Source: Ferrimonas lipolytica
GTDB lineage: Bacteria > Pseudomonadota > Gammaproteobacteria > Enterobacterales > Shewanellaceae
Direction: 5' to 3'
Length of the DNA: 64,000 nucleotides
NCBI RefSeq assembly: GCF_012295575.1
Contig: NZ_CP051180.1
Location: 2,666,001 to 2,730,000 of the forward strand
Part shown: positions 51,880-60,655 of the stretch, one piece after another
How positions within the stretch are numbered: the first letter of the stretch is position 1
Layout of the letters: every line of letters starts with the position of its first letter
Position numbers and translations under genes: made by a program
The notes under the pieces: generated by a model
What the model saw: the letters and a program-made list of their open reading frames with translations, nothing else
Told to the model about the DNA's origin: nothing
The model's database searches: none

Positions 51880-53331
51880 ATGACCAAAAAACTAACAACG
51901 GCCAGTGGCTGCCCAGTAGCTCACAACCAGAACGTGCAAACTGCAGGTAAACGCGGCCCTCAGCTGCTACAAGATGTTTGGTTCTTAGAGAAACTGGCTC
52001 ACTTTGATCGTGAAGTCATTCCAGAGCGACGCATGCATGCCAAAGGCTCAGCTGCGTATGGCCATTTCACCGTAACTAATGACATCAGCAAATACACCAA
52101 AGCGAAGATCTTCTCCGAAGTCGGAAAAACCACACCTTTGTTCACCCGCTTTAGCACCGTTGCTGGTGAACGCGGAGCCGCTGATGCCGAGCGCGATATC
52201 CGCGGCTTTGCGGTGAAGTTTTACACCGAAGAGGGCAATTGGGATCTAGTGGGAAATAACACCCCGGTATTCTTTCTGCGCGATCCACTCAAATTCCCAG
52301 ATCTAAACCACGCAGTAAAACGCGACCCACGCAGTAACCTGCGCAGTGCGACTAACAACTGGGATTTCTGGACTTCACTGCCTGAAGCGCTGCACCAAGT
52401 TACTATTGTAATGAGCGAGCGAGGCCTGCCTGCAACCTACCGCCATATGCATGGCTTCGGTAGCCACACCTTTAGCTTTATTAATGCTAGTAACGAACGA
52501 TTTTGGGTCAAATTCCACCTCAAATCGCAACAGGGCATTAAGAATTTAACCGATCAAGAAGCGGCACTATTATCAGGTCAGGATCGAGAAAGTCATCAGC
52601 GCGACCTACTCGATAGCATCGACAATGGCGACTTCCCTAAATGGAAAATGATGGTGCAGGTGATGCCTGAAGCGGACGCCAGCAAGGTGCCTTACAATCC
52701 ATTTGATCTAACCAAGGTATGGCCACACCAAGACTACCCATTGATTGAAGTGGGCATGTTGGAACTCAACCGTAATCCAGATAACTACTTTGCCGAAGTT
52801 GAACAGGCAGCATTTAATCCAGGTGCCATTGTTCCGGGCATCGGTTTCTCGCCAGACAAGATGCTGCAAGGACGTTTGTTCTCATACGGCGATGCTCAGC
52901 GCTATCGCTTAGGGGTTAACCACCATAGTATTCCGGTTAACGCACCACGCTGCCCAGTGCACAGCTACCACCGTGATGGTGCGATGCGAGTAGACGGCAA
53001 CCACGGCGGTACCATCGGTTACGAACCCAACCAACATGGTGAGTGGGCACAGCAACCTGATTTCGCGGAGCCGCCATTAACACTGGAAGGCGCTGCAGAT
53101 CACTGGGATGCTGCAGAAGATGAAGATAATTTCAGCCAGCCCGGTAATCTGTTCCGCTTGATGAACCCTGAGCAACAACAAGCGCTATTTAGCAACACAG
53201 CGAACAACATCGCAGGCGTACCGAAAGAGATCCAGTTGCGTCACTTACGCCACTGCTTCTTAGCCGATCCAGCCTATGCTGCCGGTATTGCAACCCTGCT
53301 CGAAATTGACCAGAGCGAATACGCTAGTTAG
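51880..53331 (+). CDS. katA: Monofunctional heme catalase (small-subunit clade)
   Basis: 483 aa from the ATG at 51880 (AGGAAGG upstream). Distal His53 in [11 protein letters not shown], distal Asn region [13 protein letters not shown], and proximal Tyr in [25 protein letters not shown] and [11 protein letters not shown] are clade-typical. Small-subunit, NADPH-binding type, about 480 aa. No signal peptide, so cytoplasmic. Own terminator follows. Confidence 0.96.
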   Translation: MTKKLTTASGCPVAHNQNVQTAGKRGPQLLQDVWFLEKLAHFDREVIPERRMHAKGSAAYGHFTVTNDISKYTKAKIFSEVGKTTPLFTRFSTVAGERGAADAERDIRGFAVKFYTEEGNWDLVGNNTPVFFLRDPLKFPDLNHAVKRDPRSNLRSATNNWDFWTSLPEALHQVTIVMSERGLPATYRHMHGFGSHTFSFINASNERFWVKFHLKSQQGIKNLTDQEAALLSGQDRESHQRDLLDSIDNGDFPKWKMMVQVMPEADASKVPYNPFDLTKVWPHQDYPLIEVGMLELNRNPDNYFAEVEQAAFNPGAIVPGIGFSPDKMLQGRLFSYGDAQRYRLGVNHHSIPVNAPRCPVHSYHRDGAMRVDGNHGGTIGYEPNQHGEWAQQPDFAEPPLTLEGAADHWDAAEDEDNFSQPGNLFRLMNPEQQQALFSNTANNIAGVPKEIQLRHLRHCFLADPAYAAGIATLLEIDQSEYAS

Positions 53332-53348
53332 ATCAGCAACTCCCTATT

Positions 53349-53375
53349 GCCGGTGCAGCATGCATCGGCTTTTTT
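53349..53375 (+). terminator. Terminator of the catalase gene
   Basis: GCCGGTGCA-GCA-TGCATCGGC stem with T6. Repeat copy I begins three bases later. Confidence 0.9.
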
Positions 53376-53377
53376 AT

Positions 53378-53575
53378 GGCTGTGTCACAGTTAAGTGTTG
53401 CGGGTTATATCAAGCCTTCGGCTTCTGCGATTTCGGTGCTTTTAGGGGACTATGTCGCGGTGGCGACGGCACATTGTTGTATGCATTAGGGGGGAGCTTT
53501 GCCCCCTTTGTATCAAAACTCGCCTAGCCAGTGCTTTAACTGTATTAGAAAGAACAACACTTAGTTGGTATTGCC
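53378..53575 (-). mobile_element. MITE-like repeat, copy I (internally deleted, one end decayed)
   Basis: 198 bp, inverted orientation. Starts GGCTGTGTCACAGTTAAGTG in the catalase terminator T-tract. Interior deletion of about 80 bp (from GCCCCCTTTG straight to TATCAAAACTCGCC), similar in place to copy E. The far end reads AACACTTAGTTGGTATTGCC, with the ACACAGCC tip altered, and no flanking duplication is visible. Confidence 0.85.
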
Positions 53576-53959
53576 CTGCCCCGCCCACAAATAGGTCTAT
53601 GCCCGCATTGCCATTGGCATTAAATCGACTAGTGCTTAAGCAACATAAATCTCTTTATCCATTAGGGTTTACCATCCTCAAAGACACTGTGATTACACTA
53701 ACCACACCGCGATCCCCACTAGGCTTGTTGCACAAATGCAAACCTGTTAAATTTTAACCACATTTGCTCTGATGGCTACATTTAGTCTGATAGATTCGCC
53801 AAAGCCGACATTGTTATCTATAGCTTCGCACTTATCGGCGAAAAATATCGATCGCTTGAGAAACTAATGGCCGGAATATTGCGATAAGGGGGGAGGGCTA
53901 ACTAAGCTTTGGTTGGTTCACTGCAGTCTTACAAAAATGAACAATAGCGTTAAGGTGAC
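53576..53959. other. Gap before orphan pilin 2
   Basis: 384 bp with no supportable gene. GGCTTGTTGCACAAATGC at 53722-53739 resembles the end of an IS5-type element, but no transposase reading frame or second end is present. A 30-codon plus-strand open stretch (about 53790-53885) has no start. Confidence 0.45.
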
Positions 53960-54466
53960 ATGTTGAAACAGAAAGGTTTTACTCTCATTGAGCTGGTGAT
54001 AGTTATCGTCGTTATCGCTATTCTCGCCGCCGTAGCAGCCCCAAAATTCATCGATATCTCCCGTGATGCTCGAATCGCTGTTATCGACAACCTCTACTCC
54101 TCGGTACAAACGGCTGCCGATCAAACCTACCTTAAGGCCATACTTGTAGGTGTTGAAGCTGATGAACGCTCGGACATAGAGATTAATGGCACCATTGTTC
54201 AAGCCAAATATGGATACCCAGAAGCCCACGCAGAAAGCGATGAGCATGATATTATCGATCTGCTCAATATTAGCGAAGATCTAATGGTCTGCAACGGCAA
54301 TAATTACCCAAGTAACTGCACCAGCGGCAGCTCTCAAGTTGTTATTGGCTACGACTTGGAAGATGGTGAAGGCTGCTACGTACACTACAGCGAACCCAAC
54401 GGCACTGGTGCACCGGCAGATGGCTCTAATAAGTACGGCTTAGTTAAGCAAACCAAAGGCTGTTAA
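53960..54466 (+). CDS. MSHA-like type IV pilin, orphan 2
   Basis: 168 aa. Very short leader MLKQKG, then FTLIELVIVIVVIAILAAVA with Glu5. Mature domain with cysteines in LMVCNG, PSNCTSG, GEGCYVHY and a C-terminal GC, suggesting two disulfides. Related to orphan pilin 1 at 43226 in the helix and KFIDIS/KFIDLS segment but divergent afterwards. No assembly genes nearby. Confidence 0.88.
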   Translation: MLKQKGFTLIELVIVIVVIAILAAVAAPKFIDISRDARIAVIDNLYSSVQTAADQTYLKAILVGVEADERSDIEINGTIVQAKYGYPEAHAESDEHDIIDLLNISEDLMVCNGNNYPSNCTSGSSQVVIGYDLEDGEGCYVHYSEPNGTGAPADGSNKYGLVKQTKGC

Positions 54467-54470
54467 TAGC

Positions 54471-54926
54471 TCAAAACAGGGTATCCGCCCAGTAGTCACC
54501 GCTAACCGCCATGCGCAGCAGTAAATAGAGCAGTAAGCCGGCGGGGCCGAACATCAGTGTTAGCAACAAGCACGGCACCAATATCCAATGGGCAATACCG
54601 TAGTGGTTACCATTAACCACAATAAAGAGCCCCAACATTAGATCAAACGCTAAATAGTGAACCCAACCCGCTAACACCGCTCGTGGTGATTTAAATAGGT
54701 TTATTACCCCAGTCAGTGACCAGAAGTGGCCGCGGTATTTTTGCTGCGGATCGTCCAAACGTTTTCCGAAAAATACCAGATAAGTATAGAGCGCAGACAA
54801 TAACATAACGACCACGCCAACAATGGCAGCTTGGGTATGCTCCCAGCTTGGCAACAGCAGCAACAAGAGCCAACCACTAAGAGCGACATAACTGGCTAGC
54901 TTAAACAGTCTCGAGAGTGTGTGCAT
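54471..54926 (-). CDS. ABA4-like (DUF4281) membrane protein
   Basis: 151 aa with four membrane segments. The segments VLAGWVHYLAFDLMLGLFI and VPCLLLTLMFGPAGLLLYLLLR are diagnostic of the ABA4/DUF4281 family, named after a plant neoxanthin-synthesis protein; the bacterial function is unknown. Convergent with orphan pilin 2, four bases apart. Confidence 0.85.
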   Translation of the reverse strand: MHTLSRLFKLASYVALSGWLLLLLLPSWEHTQAAIVGVVVMLLSALYTYLVFFGKRLDDPQQKYRGHFWSLTGVINLFKSPRAVLAGWVHYLAFDLMLGLFIVVNGNHYGIAHWILVPCLLLTLMFGPAGLLLYLLLRMAVSGDYWADTLF

Positions 54927-55166
54927 AACGATTTAAACCATCCTTGTTATAGTTGTGCCGCCTGAAGAATTAGTCATATTCGACCACTATCCAATCAGTG
55001 CTATGCGGCAAGCTAACAGCAAATAAACCTAAATCACATCAACATTAGATTTTGTTACTACGCTAACGAAAGCCTGATACCAAGCAAAGAATAGCAATAA
55101 CATTGATTGGCTTATCACGTATGCTAACGCTACAGACAGTTGTTAATGGGCTTAGGTTTAGAGTCG

Positions 55167-56276
55167 ATGTCATCGTTTCAGTGGGACAAACATTTCATTA
55201 CCGGGTTAGCTACGGTAGATAGTCAACACAAGCAATTGGTTAATATCATCAACGGCTATGCATTAGAGCTAAACCAACGAAATGTACAACCTCAAGCGCT
55301 CGCGCAGCTGTTCGAGCAGCTCATTGATTACAGTCAATACCACTTCGCCGAAGAAGAGCGAGAAATGCGCACGGCTGGGGTCGATCCTCGCCATCAACAG
55401 CTTCACGTTGACGCACACCAAGCGTTCTTAGCTGATGTACTGCAGCAACAAAGTGTCATCGCCTCCAATGATCTCGACGGCCAACATCAGTTGCTTGATT
55501 ACCTAGTTAACTGGCTCGCATTCCATATCCTCGGTATTGACCAAAATATGGCGCGCCAAATACAGGCCATCAATGCCGGTGTAACAGCGGAACAAGCATA
55601 TATTGAGGAAGAGCGAAACGCCGATCCTGCGGTTCAACCATTGGTCTCAACATTAGAGCGGTTATACAAGCAGGTATCGCTGCGTAATCAACAGCTGTTG
55701 ACCCTCAACCGCAGCCTAGAGAAACGCATTGCCGAACGTACCGAGGCACTGTCTCAGGCCAATAAGCAGCTAGAAGTTATCGCCTCAACCGATTCACTTA
55801 CTGGCCTTCCCAATCGACGCTACGCCATTAATCGACTAATGGAGTTATGGCAAGTCTCGCGCCAATCCAAGCGCTCGCTAGTGTGCATGGTGATCGACGC
55901 CGATGGCTTTAAGCAGGTCAACGATAACTACGGACACATCTTCGGCGACACCGTCTTAGCTGAGCTCGGTAAAGTGCTGCAATACGCCATCCGCACCGAC
56001 GACATTATCTGCCGCGTCGGTGGCGATGAGTTCTTCGCAATCTTCCCAGACACAGATCTTAATGGCGGCCTGCAATTAGCGCAGCAAATACTTACTGAGG
56101 TGCGTGCTGTGTCTGTGCCAACCCCAGACCAACCTTGGCAAGCCCGAGTCAGTATTGGCGTTGCCTGCTCAACCACCTCAATGAGAAGTTATCAGGAGTT
56201 GATTAAGTTGGCAGACAAAGGCGTCTATCTGGCGAAAGCAGCGGGGAAAAACTGCATCAGATGCATCAATAGCTGA
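55167..56276 (+). CDS. Bacteriohemerythrin-GGDEF diguanylate cyclase
   Basis: 369 aa from the ATG at 55167 (another at 55146 is possible). Residues 1-130 form a hemerythrin domain: FITGLATVDSQHKQLVNIIN, YHFAEEEREM, HVDAHQAFL and NWLAFHILGIDQNMA supply the His/Glu/Asp ligands of a di-iron centre. A coiled-coil linker (about 165-210) leads to the GGDEF domain with DSLTGLPNRR, IDADGFKQVND and an intact GGDEF. No membrane segment. It probably makes cyclic di-GMP in response to oxygen or redox state at the di-iron site, as in known hemerythrin-DGC fusions. Confidence 0.93.
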   Translation: MSSFQWDKHFITGLATVDSQHKQLVNIINGYALELNQRNVQPQALAQLFEQLIDYSQYHFAEEEREMRTAGVDPRHQQLHVDAHQAFLADVLQQQSVIASNDLDGQHQLLDYLVNWLAFHILGIDQNMARQIQAINAGVTAEQAYIEEERNADPAVQPLVSTLERLYKQVSLRNQQLLTLNRSLEKRIAERTEALSQANKQLEVIASTDSLTGLPNRRYAINRLMELWQVSRQSKRSLVCMVIDADGFKQVNDNYGHIFGDTVLAELGKVLQYAIRTDDIICRVGGDEFFAIFPDTDLNGGLQLAQQILTEVRAVSVPTPDQPWQARVSIGVACSTTSMRSYQELIKLADKGVYLAKAAGKNCIRCINS

Positions 56277-56394
56277 TGTTGTTAAGCCACGTCCCAAGCC
56301 ATTACGGAACAATTTGTCCATAACTATTGGAGCTTTTCACTCTCCCCTCCTACGTCCATATTCGGCACTATGCTTGGCAACAAGTAACGCTGAT

Positions 56395-56430
56395 TAATTG
56401 AGCCATGCCAATTGGCGCACGGCTCAATTA
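56395..56430 (+). promoter_or_regulatory. Nested hairpin in the leader of the tandem ABM gene
   Basis: TAATTGAGCC/GGCTCAATTA (10-bp perfect arms) encloses the 10-bp palindrome GCCAATTGGC. It ends directly before the GGGA ribosome-binding site of the gene at 56442, so it may be a terminator of upstream transcription or a leader regulator. Confidence 0.5.
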
Positions 56431-56441
56431 GGGACACTCTA

Positions 56442-57065
56442 ATGTTGAATAAGATCGCAAAATTTACGGTTAAACCAGAACAACGCCAACACGTTGAAAC
56501 GGCACTGCTGACCTATCAAAACGGTGCTAAGCAGCTGCGTGGTAACATTGCCGTGCGTATTTATGTAGACCGCGACAACCCCAACCTGTTTTTCACCTAC
56601 GAACGCTGGGACTGCGCCGCAGGGATAGCCTGTAATGCACTACAAGCCTATTCGATCGAGTTACAAGCAACGCTTGATACGGCGTTAATCGAGCCGGCTG
56701 AGCTATTCGAGTTAGGCGAAACCAATCCACTGCCACAGCCATTAAAAACAGCGGCGGTTGACGACGAAGAGTTTATTATCTTGTTCATATTTAAGATCAA
56801 GCCTGAACTCCGTCAGCGCTTGCTGCAACAGTTTGAGGATCACGTTAGCCAAACCCGCACTGAGGCGGCAAATCTACTATTTGAGCTCTATACCATCAAT
56901 GGTAGCAACGATACTCTGGCAGTCTATGAACACTGGCGTAACGAAGCTGCGGTATGGGATATCCACTTCAACCAACCCTACTCCAAGATTACCGGTACAC
57001 TGATGGAAGCCGCGCTGATTGGCGATATGAAGCAATACATGAATTTCGTCACCCAGCTGGCATAA
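56442..57065 (+). CDS. Tandem ABM-domain protein
   Basis: 207 aa from the ATG at 56442 (GGGA eight bases upstream). Two ABM-type ferredoxin-like domains: residues 1-90 (LNKIAKFTVKPEQRQHVETA, NLFFTYERWDCAAGI) and 105-207 (IILFIFKIKPELRQRLLQQF, DTLAVYEHWRNEAAV). The fusion replaces the usual homodimer by an intramolecular pair. Substrate unknown; ABM proteins act on quinols or reactive metabolites. Confidence 0.85.
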   Translation: MLNKIAKFTVKPEQRQHVETALLTYQNGAKQLRGNIAVRIYVDRDNPNLFFTYERWDCAAGIACNALQAYSIELQATLDTALIEPAELFELGETNPLPQPLKTAAVDDEEFIILFIFKIKPELRQRLLQQFEDHVSQTRTEAANLLFELYTINGSNDTLAVYEHWRNEAAVWDIHFNQPYSKITGTLMEAALIGDMKQYMNFVTQLA

Positions 57066-57225
57066 CCTCAGACAGCATTACCACCAGATATTTTTAGCAA
57101 CCACGACGATATGATGACAATGGTCAACAGCATTGCCGAGATATCAGCCCCCCAACTGGCGACGGTGCCATAGTAGAGCTTTGCCCGCTCTATCTGTAGT
57201 TGAGGCAACACCAAACATCGCGCCG

Positions 57226-58179
57226 CTATTGGCGCGGGTTGCCGTTATAGAGTTCATGGTAGTTGGGAATGTACTGCTCCCAATAGGGCGGGTTACCAAC
57301 GTAGCTCTTCATCGCTTCGAGAAACTCCGCCACCAACGCTGATTTTTTTCGGTGAGGATAGACTGCGTAGATCCCAGTCCCTTGATTCGATAATTGATGA
57401 TCGGTCAAAAGAGGCACCAACCCCAACTCACTGATCGGTCGGTCAAGGTTGGACAGATCAAGAACGGTATAACCAACCCCACTCTTGACCGCATTAATTA
57501 TTGCGCGAACGTCGTTTACCTTACAGTTCCCCTGCATCCGGTAGCGACCTAGTGGTTCTGAGGTGCCGATATCGATCTGATCGAGAGTTACATCACCGTT
57601 GCTGTATATCACCGCAGGTAATGCTATTAGCTCCTGAGGTGTCTTTGGCTCACCGTAGCTATCAATAAACTGCTGCGCAGCGACAATGGCAAAGTTGGTA
57701 TTGGCGATCTTGGTGGCAATAAGGTTGGACTCGACCATCTTGCCAAGACGAAAGGCTAGATCGAAGTGATCAGCAATAATGTCGGTTTTTTTATCATCCA
57801 AAAACAGCGTCACCTTAATATCAGGGTAACGTGTGATAAAACGGTTGATCACCGGCTGTACTACCTCTTGTCCCAACGACACCGAGGTCGTTATCCGCAG
57901 CGCCCCCTTTGGTTGGGCATGGTATGCCGCTGCCGTGTCTTGGATCTGATCTAAGGTGTTCACTACCGTCTGCGCCTGAGCCAATATCTCCTCACCGGCA
58001 GAGGTTAGCGAGAAGGAGCGAGTTGACCGATTCAACAACTGCACCCCAAGATCCGCCTCGAGCTTCTTTATTTGCTTCGACAGTGACGAATTGTCCATAT
58101 CGTGCAATGCAGCCGCTTTAGTGAATGAACCCTGCTGCACTATATCCAGAAACAGTGCTAACTGATTCGCAATAGACAT
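57226..58179 (-). CDS. LysR-family regulator of the threonate operon
   Basis: 317 aa: HTH (ALFLDIVQQGSFTKAAALHD, NSSLSKQIKKLEADLGVQLL) plus effector domain (GALRITTSVSLGQEVVQPVI, HFDLAFRLGKM, GVGYTVLDLSNL). GGGAA upstream of the ATG. It is divergent from ltnD across 323 bp, so it is the probable activator of the operon. It carries a slightly long C-terminal tail (PPYWEQYIPNYHELYNGN). Confidence 0.9.
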   Translation of the reverse strand: MSIANQLALFLDIVQQGSFTKAAALHDMDNSSLSKQIKKLEADLGVQLLNRSTRSFSLTSAGEEILAQAQTVVNTLDQIQDTAAAYHAQPKGALRITTSVSLGQEVVQPVINRFITRYPDIKVTLFLDDKKTDIIADHFDLAFRLGKMVESNLIATKIANTNFAIVAAQQFIDSYGEPKTPQELIALPAVIYSNGDVTLDQIDIGTSEPLGRYRMQGNCKVNDVRAIINAVKSGVGYTVLDLSNLDRPISELGLVPLLTDHQLSNQGTGIYAVYPHRKKSALVAEFLEAMKSYVGNPPYWEQYIPNYHELYNGNPRQ

Positions 58180-58410
58180 CTAATTCCCAACCCCCCTGAT
58201 ACTCCTCCGCTAAGCCTACCTTATTGAGCTTAGCGGCAATAGCAAACAGACAAACAAACCGTTCTCCGTTGCGAACAATTAAAAACCAAACCAGAAGATT
58301 GTGTCATTAATGTGGCGAATGTTGTTCTGTTTTGTAATTTGATTCACTGGTTTCTAGTCACCGCTCACAAAAAAGTAATCGCGCACGGATGTTAACCATT
58401 GCGTTAGTGA

Positions 58411-58498
58411 AATCCTGTGATACTCCCGTGCAATTATGAGAACCAAGCCTCACCAATACGCTGTGACAGCTTAGTTATTCACACTAATTCACAGGATT
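58411..58498 (+). promoter_or_regulatory. Inverted repeat in the ltnD upstream region
   Basis: AATCCTGTG (58411-58419) is repeated inverted as CACAGGATT (58490-58498). The downstream arm contains the AGGA ribosome-binding site of ltnD. It could be paired operator half-sites or a long-range leader hairpin masking the start. The rest of the 323-bp gap is A+T-rich promoter sequence with no gene. Confidence 0.45.
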
Positions 58499-58502
58499 CA
58501 CA

Positions 58503-59402
58503 ATGACTCAATCATACTCTGTTGCTGTTATCGGCCTTGGCTCTATGGGCATGGGCGCAGCTCTGTCTTGCATCAATGCGGGCCTTACCACCTACGGTGT
58601 GGATCTTAATCCTGTCGCGTTAGAGCAACTTAACAAAGCCGGCGCTGCTGCCACTGGTACCGATGCTAAGGCTTATGCTGCCGACGTCGATGCGGTGATG
58701 CTACTGGTTGTTAACGCCAAACAAGTAAACACCATTTTATTTGATTTAGGCCTTGCTGCAGCATTGAAGCCAGGCACCGCAGTGATGGTGTCTGCCACTA
58801 TTTCTGCCGACGACGCCAAAGCGATTGAAACCAAACTTAATGAGCACCAACTACTGATGTTGGACGCCCCAGTATCTGGCGGTGCCGCTAAAGCCGCAGC
58901 CGGAGAGATGACCATTATGGCTTCCGGCAGTGAGCAGGCTTTTGCTAAACTGCAACCGGTACTGGATGCCACCTCTGCCAAAACCTACAACATCGGCACT
59001 GAAATTGGCCTTGGCGCCACTGTTAAGATCATCCACCAGTTGCTGGCTGGCGTACACATTGCTGCAGGTGCTGAAGCGATGGCGATGGCGGCTAAAGCAG
59101 GGATTCCGCTGGATACTATGTACGACGTGGTTACCAATGCCGCCGGTAATAGCTGGATGTTTGAAAACCGTATGAAGCACGTCGTTAACGGCGACTATAC
59201 CCCAACCTCAATGGTCGATATCTTCGTAAAAGATATGGGCCTGGTGGCAGATACAGCCAAGAGCCTCAACTTCCCATCGCCACTGGCGAGCACCGCCTAC
59301 AACATGTACCTCAACGCGTCTAACGCTGGCTATGGCCACCAAGCCGATGCGGCCGTCATCAAAACCTTCTCCGGCATCACCTTGCCAGGAGATGAAGCAT
59401 GA
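58503..59402 (+). CDS. ltnD: L-threonate dehydrogenase
   Basis: 299-aa member of the beta-hydroxyacid dehydrogenase family: Rossmann motif VAVIGLGSMGMGAALSC, substrate loop DAPVSGGAAKAAAGEM, catalytic Lys in GATVKIIHQLLAG, and DIFVKDMGL. By operon context and similarity to YgbJ/LtnD it oxidises threonate at C2 to 2-oxo-tetronate with NAD. The stop overlaps otnK by four bases (ATGA). Confidence 0.93.
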   Translation: MTQSYSVAVIGLGSMGMGAALSCINAGLTTYGVDLNPVALEQLNKAGAAATGTDAKAYAADVDAVMLLVVNAKQVNTILFDLGLAAALKPGTAVMVSATISADDAKAIETKLNEHQLLMLDAPVSGGAAKAAAGEMTIMASGSEQAFAKLQPVLDATSAKTYNIGTEIGLGATVKIIHQLLAGVHIAAGAEAMAMAAKAGIPLDTMYDVVTNAAGNSWMFENRMKHVVNGDYTPTSMVDIFVKDMGLVADTAKSLNFPSPLASTAYNMYLNASNAGYGHQADAAVIKTFSGITLPGDEA

Positions 59403-60655
59403 TCAAGATAGGAGTTATCGCCGACGATTTCACCGGCGCTACCGACATCGCGAGCTTCTTAGTTGAAAACGGCTTAAGCACAGTACAGCTGTCTGGTGTG
59501 CCGGCTGGCGACATCGAGCTGAATACCGACGCAGTCGTTATCAGCCTGAAATCGCGTTCTTGCCCAACTGACGAAGCAATCCGCGATTCCATTGCTGCAC
59601 TAGATTGGCTTAAATCCCGTGGCACTGAGCAGGTTTACTTTAAATACTGCTCTACGTTTGACTCCACCGCCGCGGGCAACATCGGTCCGGTAACCGATGC
59701 CCTGCTTGACGCGCTGGACCATGACTTCACCATCATCTGCCCTTCGCTACCGGTTAACGGTCGCAGCGTTTACATGGGCAACCTATTTGTTGGTGAGCAG
59801 CTGCTGTCTGAATCTGGCATGCGTAACCACCCGGTCACGCCAATGACCGACAGCAACCTAGTCCGTCTCATGGATGCACAAGCCCGCGGTACCACCGGCT
59901 TGGTTAATGCTGCCATCATCGACGCTGGCGTTGATGCGGTAAAAGCACGCCTTGAAGAGGTTAAAGCCGCCGGCCATCGTTACGCGGTATTGGACACCCT
60001 CAATGAAGCTCACCTCGAAACCCTAGGTGCCGCAGTTGCCGGTTTGCCACTGGTAACCGGTGGTTCAGGCCTCGCACTAGGCTTAGCGCGACACTTGGCA
60101 ACTAGCACAACCAAGCAGTCCGCTGCGGGTCAACCAACTCGTGGCAAAACCGTCATATTCTCCGGTTCATGCTCACAGATGACCAACGCCCAAGTTGCCG
60201 ATTACCGCCAGCATGCTTGCAGCTACCCGTTGGATGTAAAAGCCTGTATCGAACAGGACGACTACGCCCGTCAAATCATGGCGTGGTTGCTACCTAAGCT
60301 AGACAACCCTGCCGCGCCGTTGGTATTCGCCACTGCCGATGCCGAGACCCTAGCGCAGATCCAAGCAACCTATGGTGCAGAGCGCGCCTCTACTGCAGTA
60401 GAGGAGACCTTTGCCGAGTTGGCCTTACTGGCGAAGCAGCATCAGGTAACTAACTTCATCGTCGCTGGTGGCGAAACCTCCTCTATTGTTACCCAGCGCC
60501 TTGGGGTGGAAGCCTTCCACATCGGCCCGCAGATCGCCCCTGGTGTGCCTTGGGTAAAAGCGGTCGACCAAAACCTCAACCTGACGCTGAAATCCGGCAA
60601 CTTTGGTCAGGTGGATTTCTTCTCCCGCGCGCTTACCTTCATGGTGGAAAAATGA
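59399..60655 (+). CDS. otnK: 3-oxo-tetronate kinase (DUF1537 family)
   Basis: 418 aa. The N-terminal domain IGVIADDFTGATDIASFL and DSTAAGNIGPVTDAL and the C-terminal nucleotide domain GSCSQMTNAQV and FIVAGGETSSIVTQRLGV are DUF1537/OtnK signatures. It phosphorylates 3-oxo-tetronate at O4. Position between ltnD and otnC fixes the specificity class; D- versus L-substrate stereochemistry is not decided by sequence alone. Confidence 0.94.
   Translation: MIKIGVIADDFTGATDIASFLVENGLSTVQLSGVPAGDIELNTDAVVISLKSRSCPTDEAIRDSIAALDWLKSRGTEQVYFKYCSTFDSTAAGNIGPVTDALLDALDHDFTIICPSLPVNGRSVYMGNLFVGEQLLSESGMRNHPVTPMTDSNLVRLMDAQARGTTGLVNAAIIDAGVDAVKARLEEVKAAGHRYAVLDTLNEAHLETLGAAVAGLPLVTGGSGLALGLARHLATSTTKQSAAGQPTRGKTVIFSGSCSQMTNAQVADYRQHACSYPLDVKACIEQDDYARQIMAWLLPKLDNPAAPLVFATADAETLAQIQATYGAERASTAVEETFAELALLAKQHQVTNFIVAGGETSSIVTQRLGVEAFHIGPQIAPGVPWVKAVDQNLNLTLKSGNFGQVDFFSRALTFMVEK

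Noticed and set aside
53722-53739. IS5-like terminal sequence GGCTTGTTGCACAAATGC
   Set aside because: No partner end, no transposase frame and no target duplication; could be chance.
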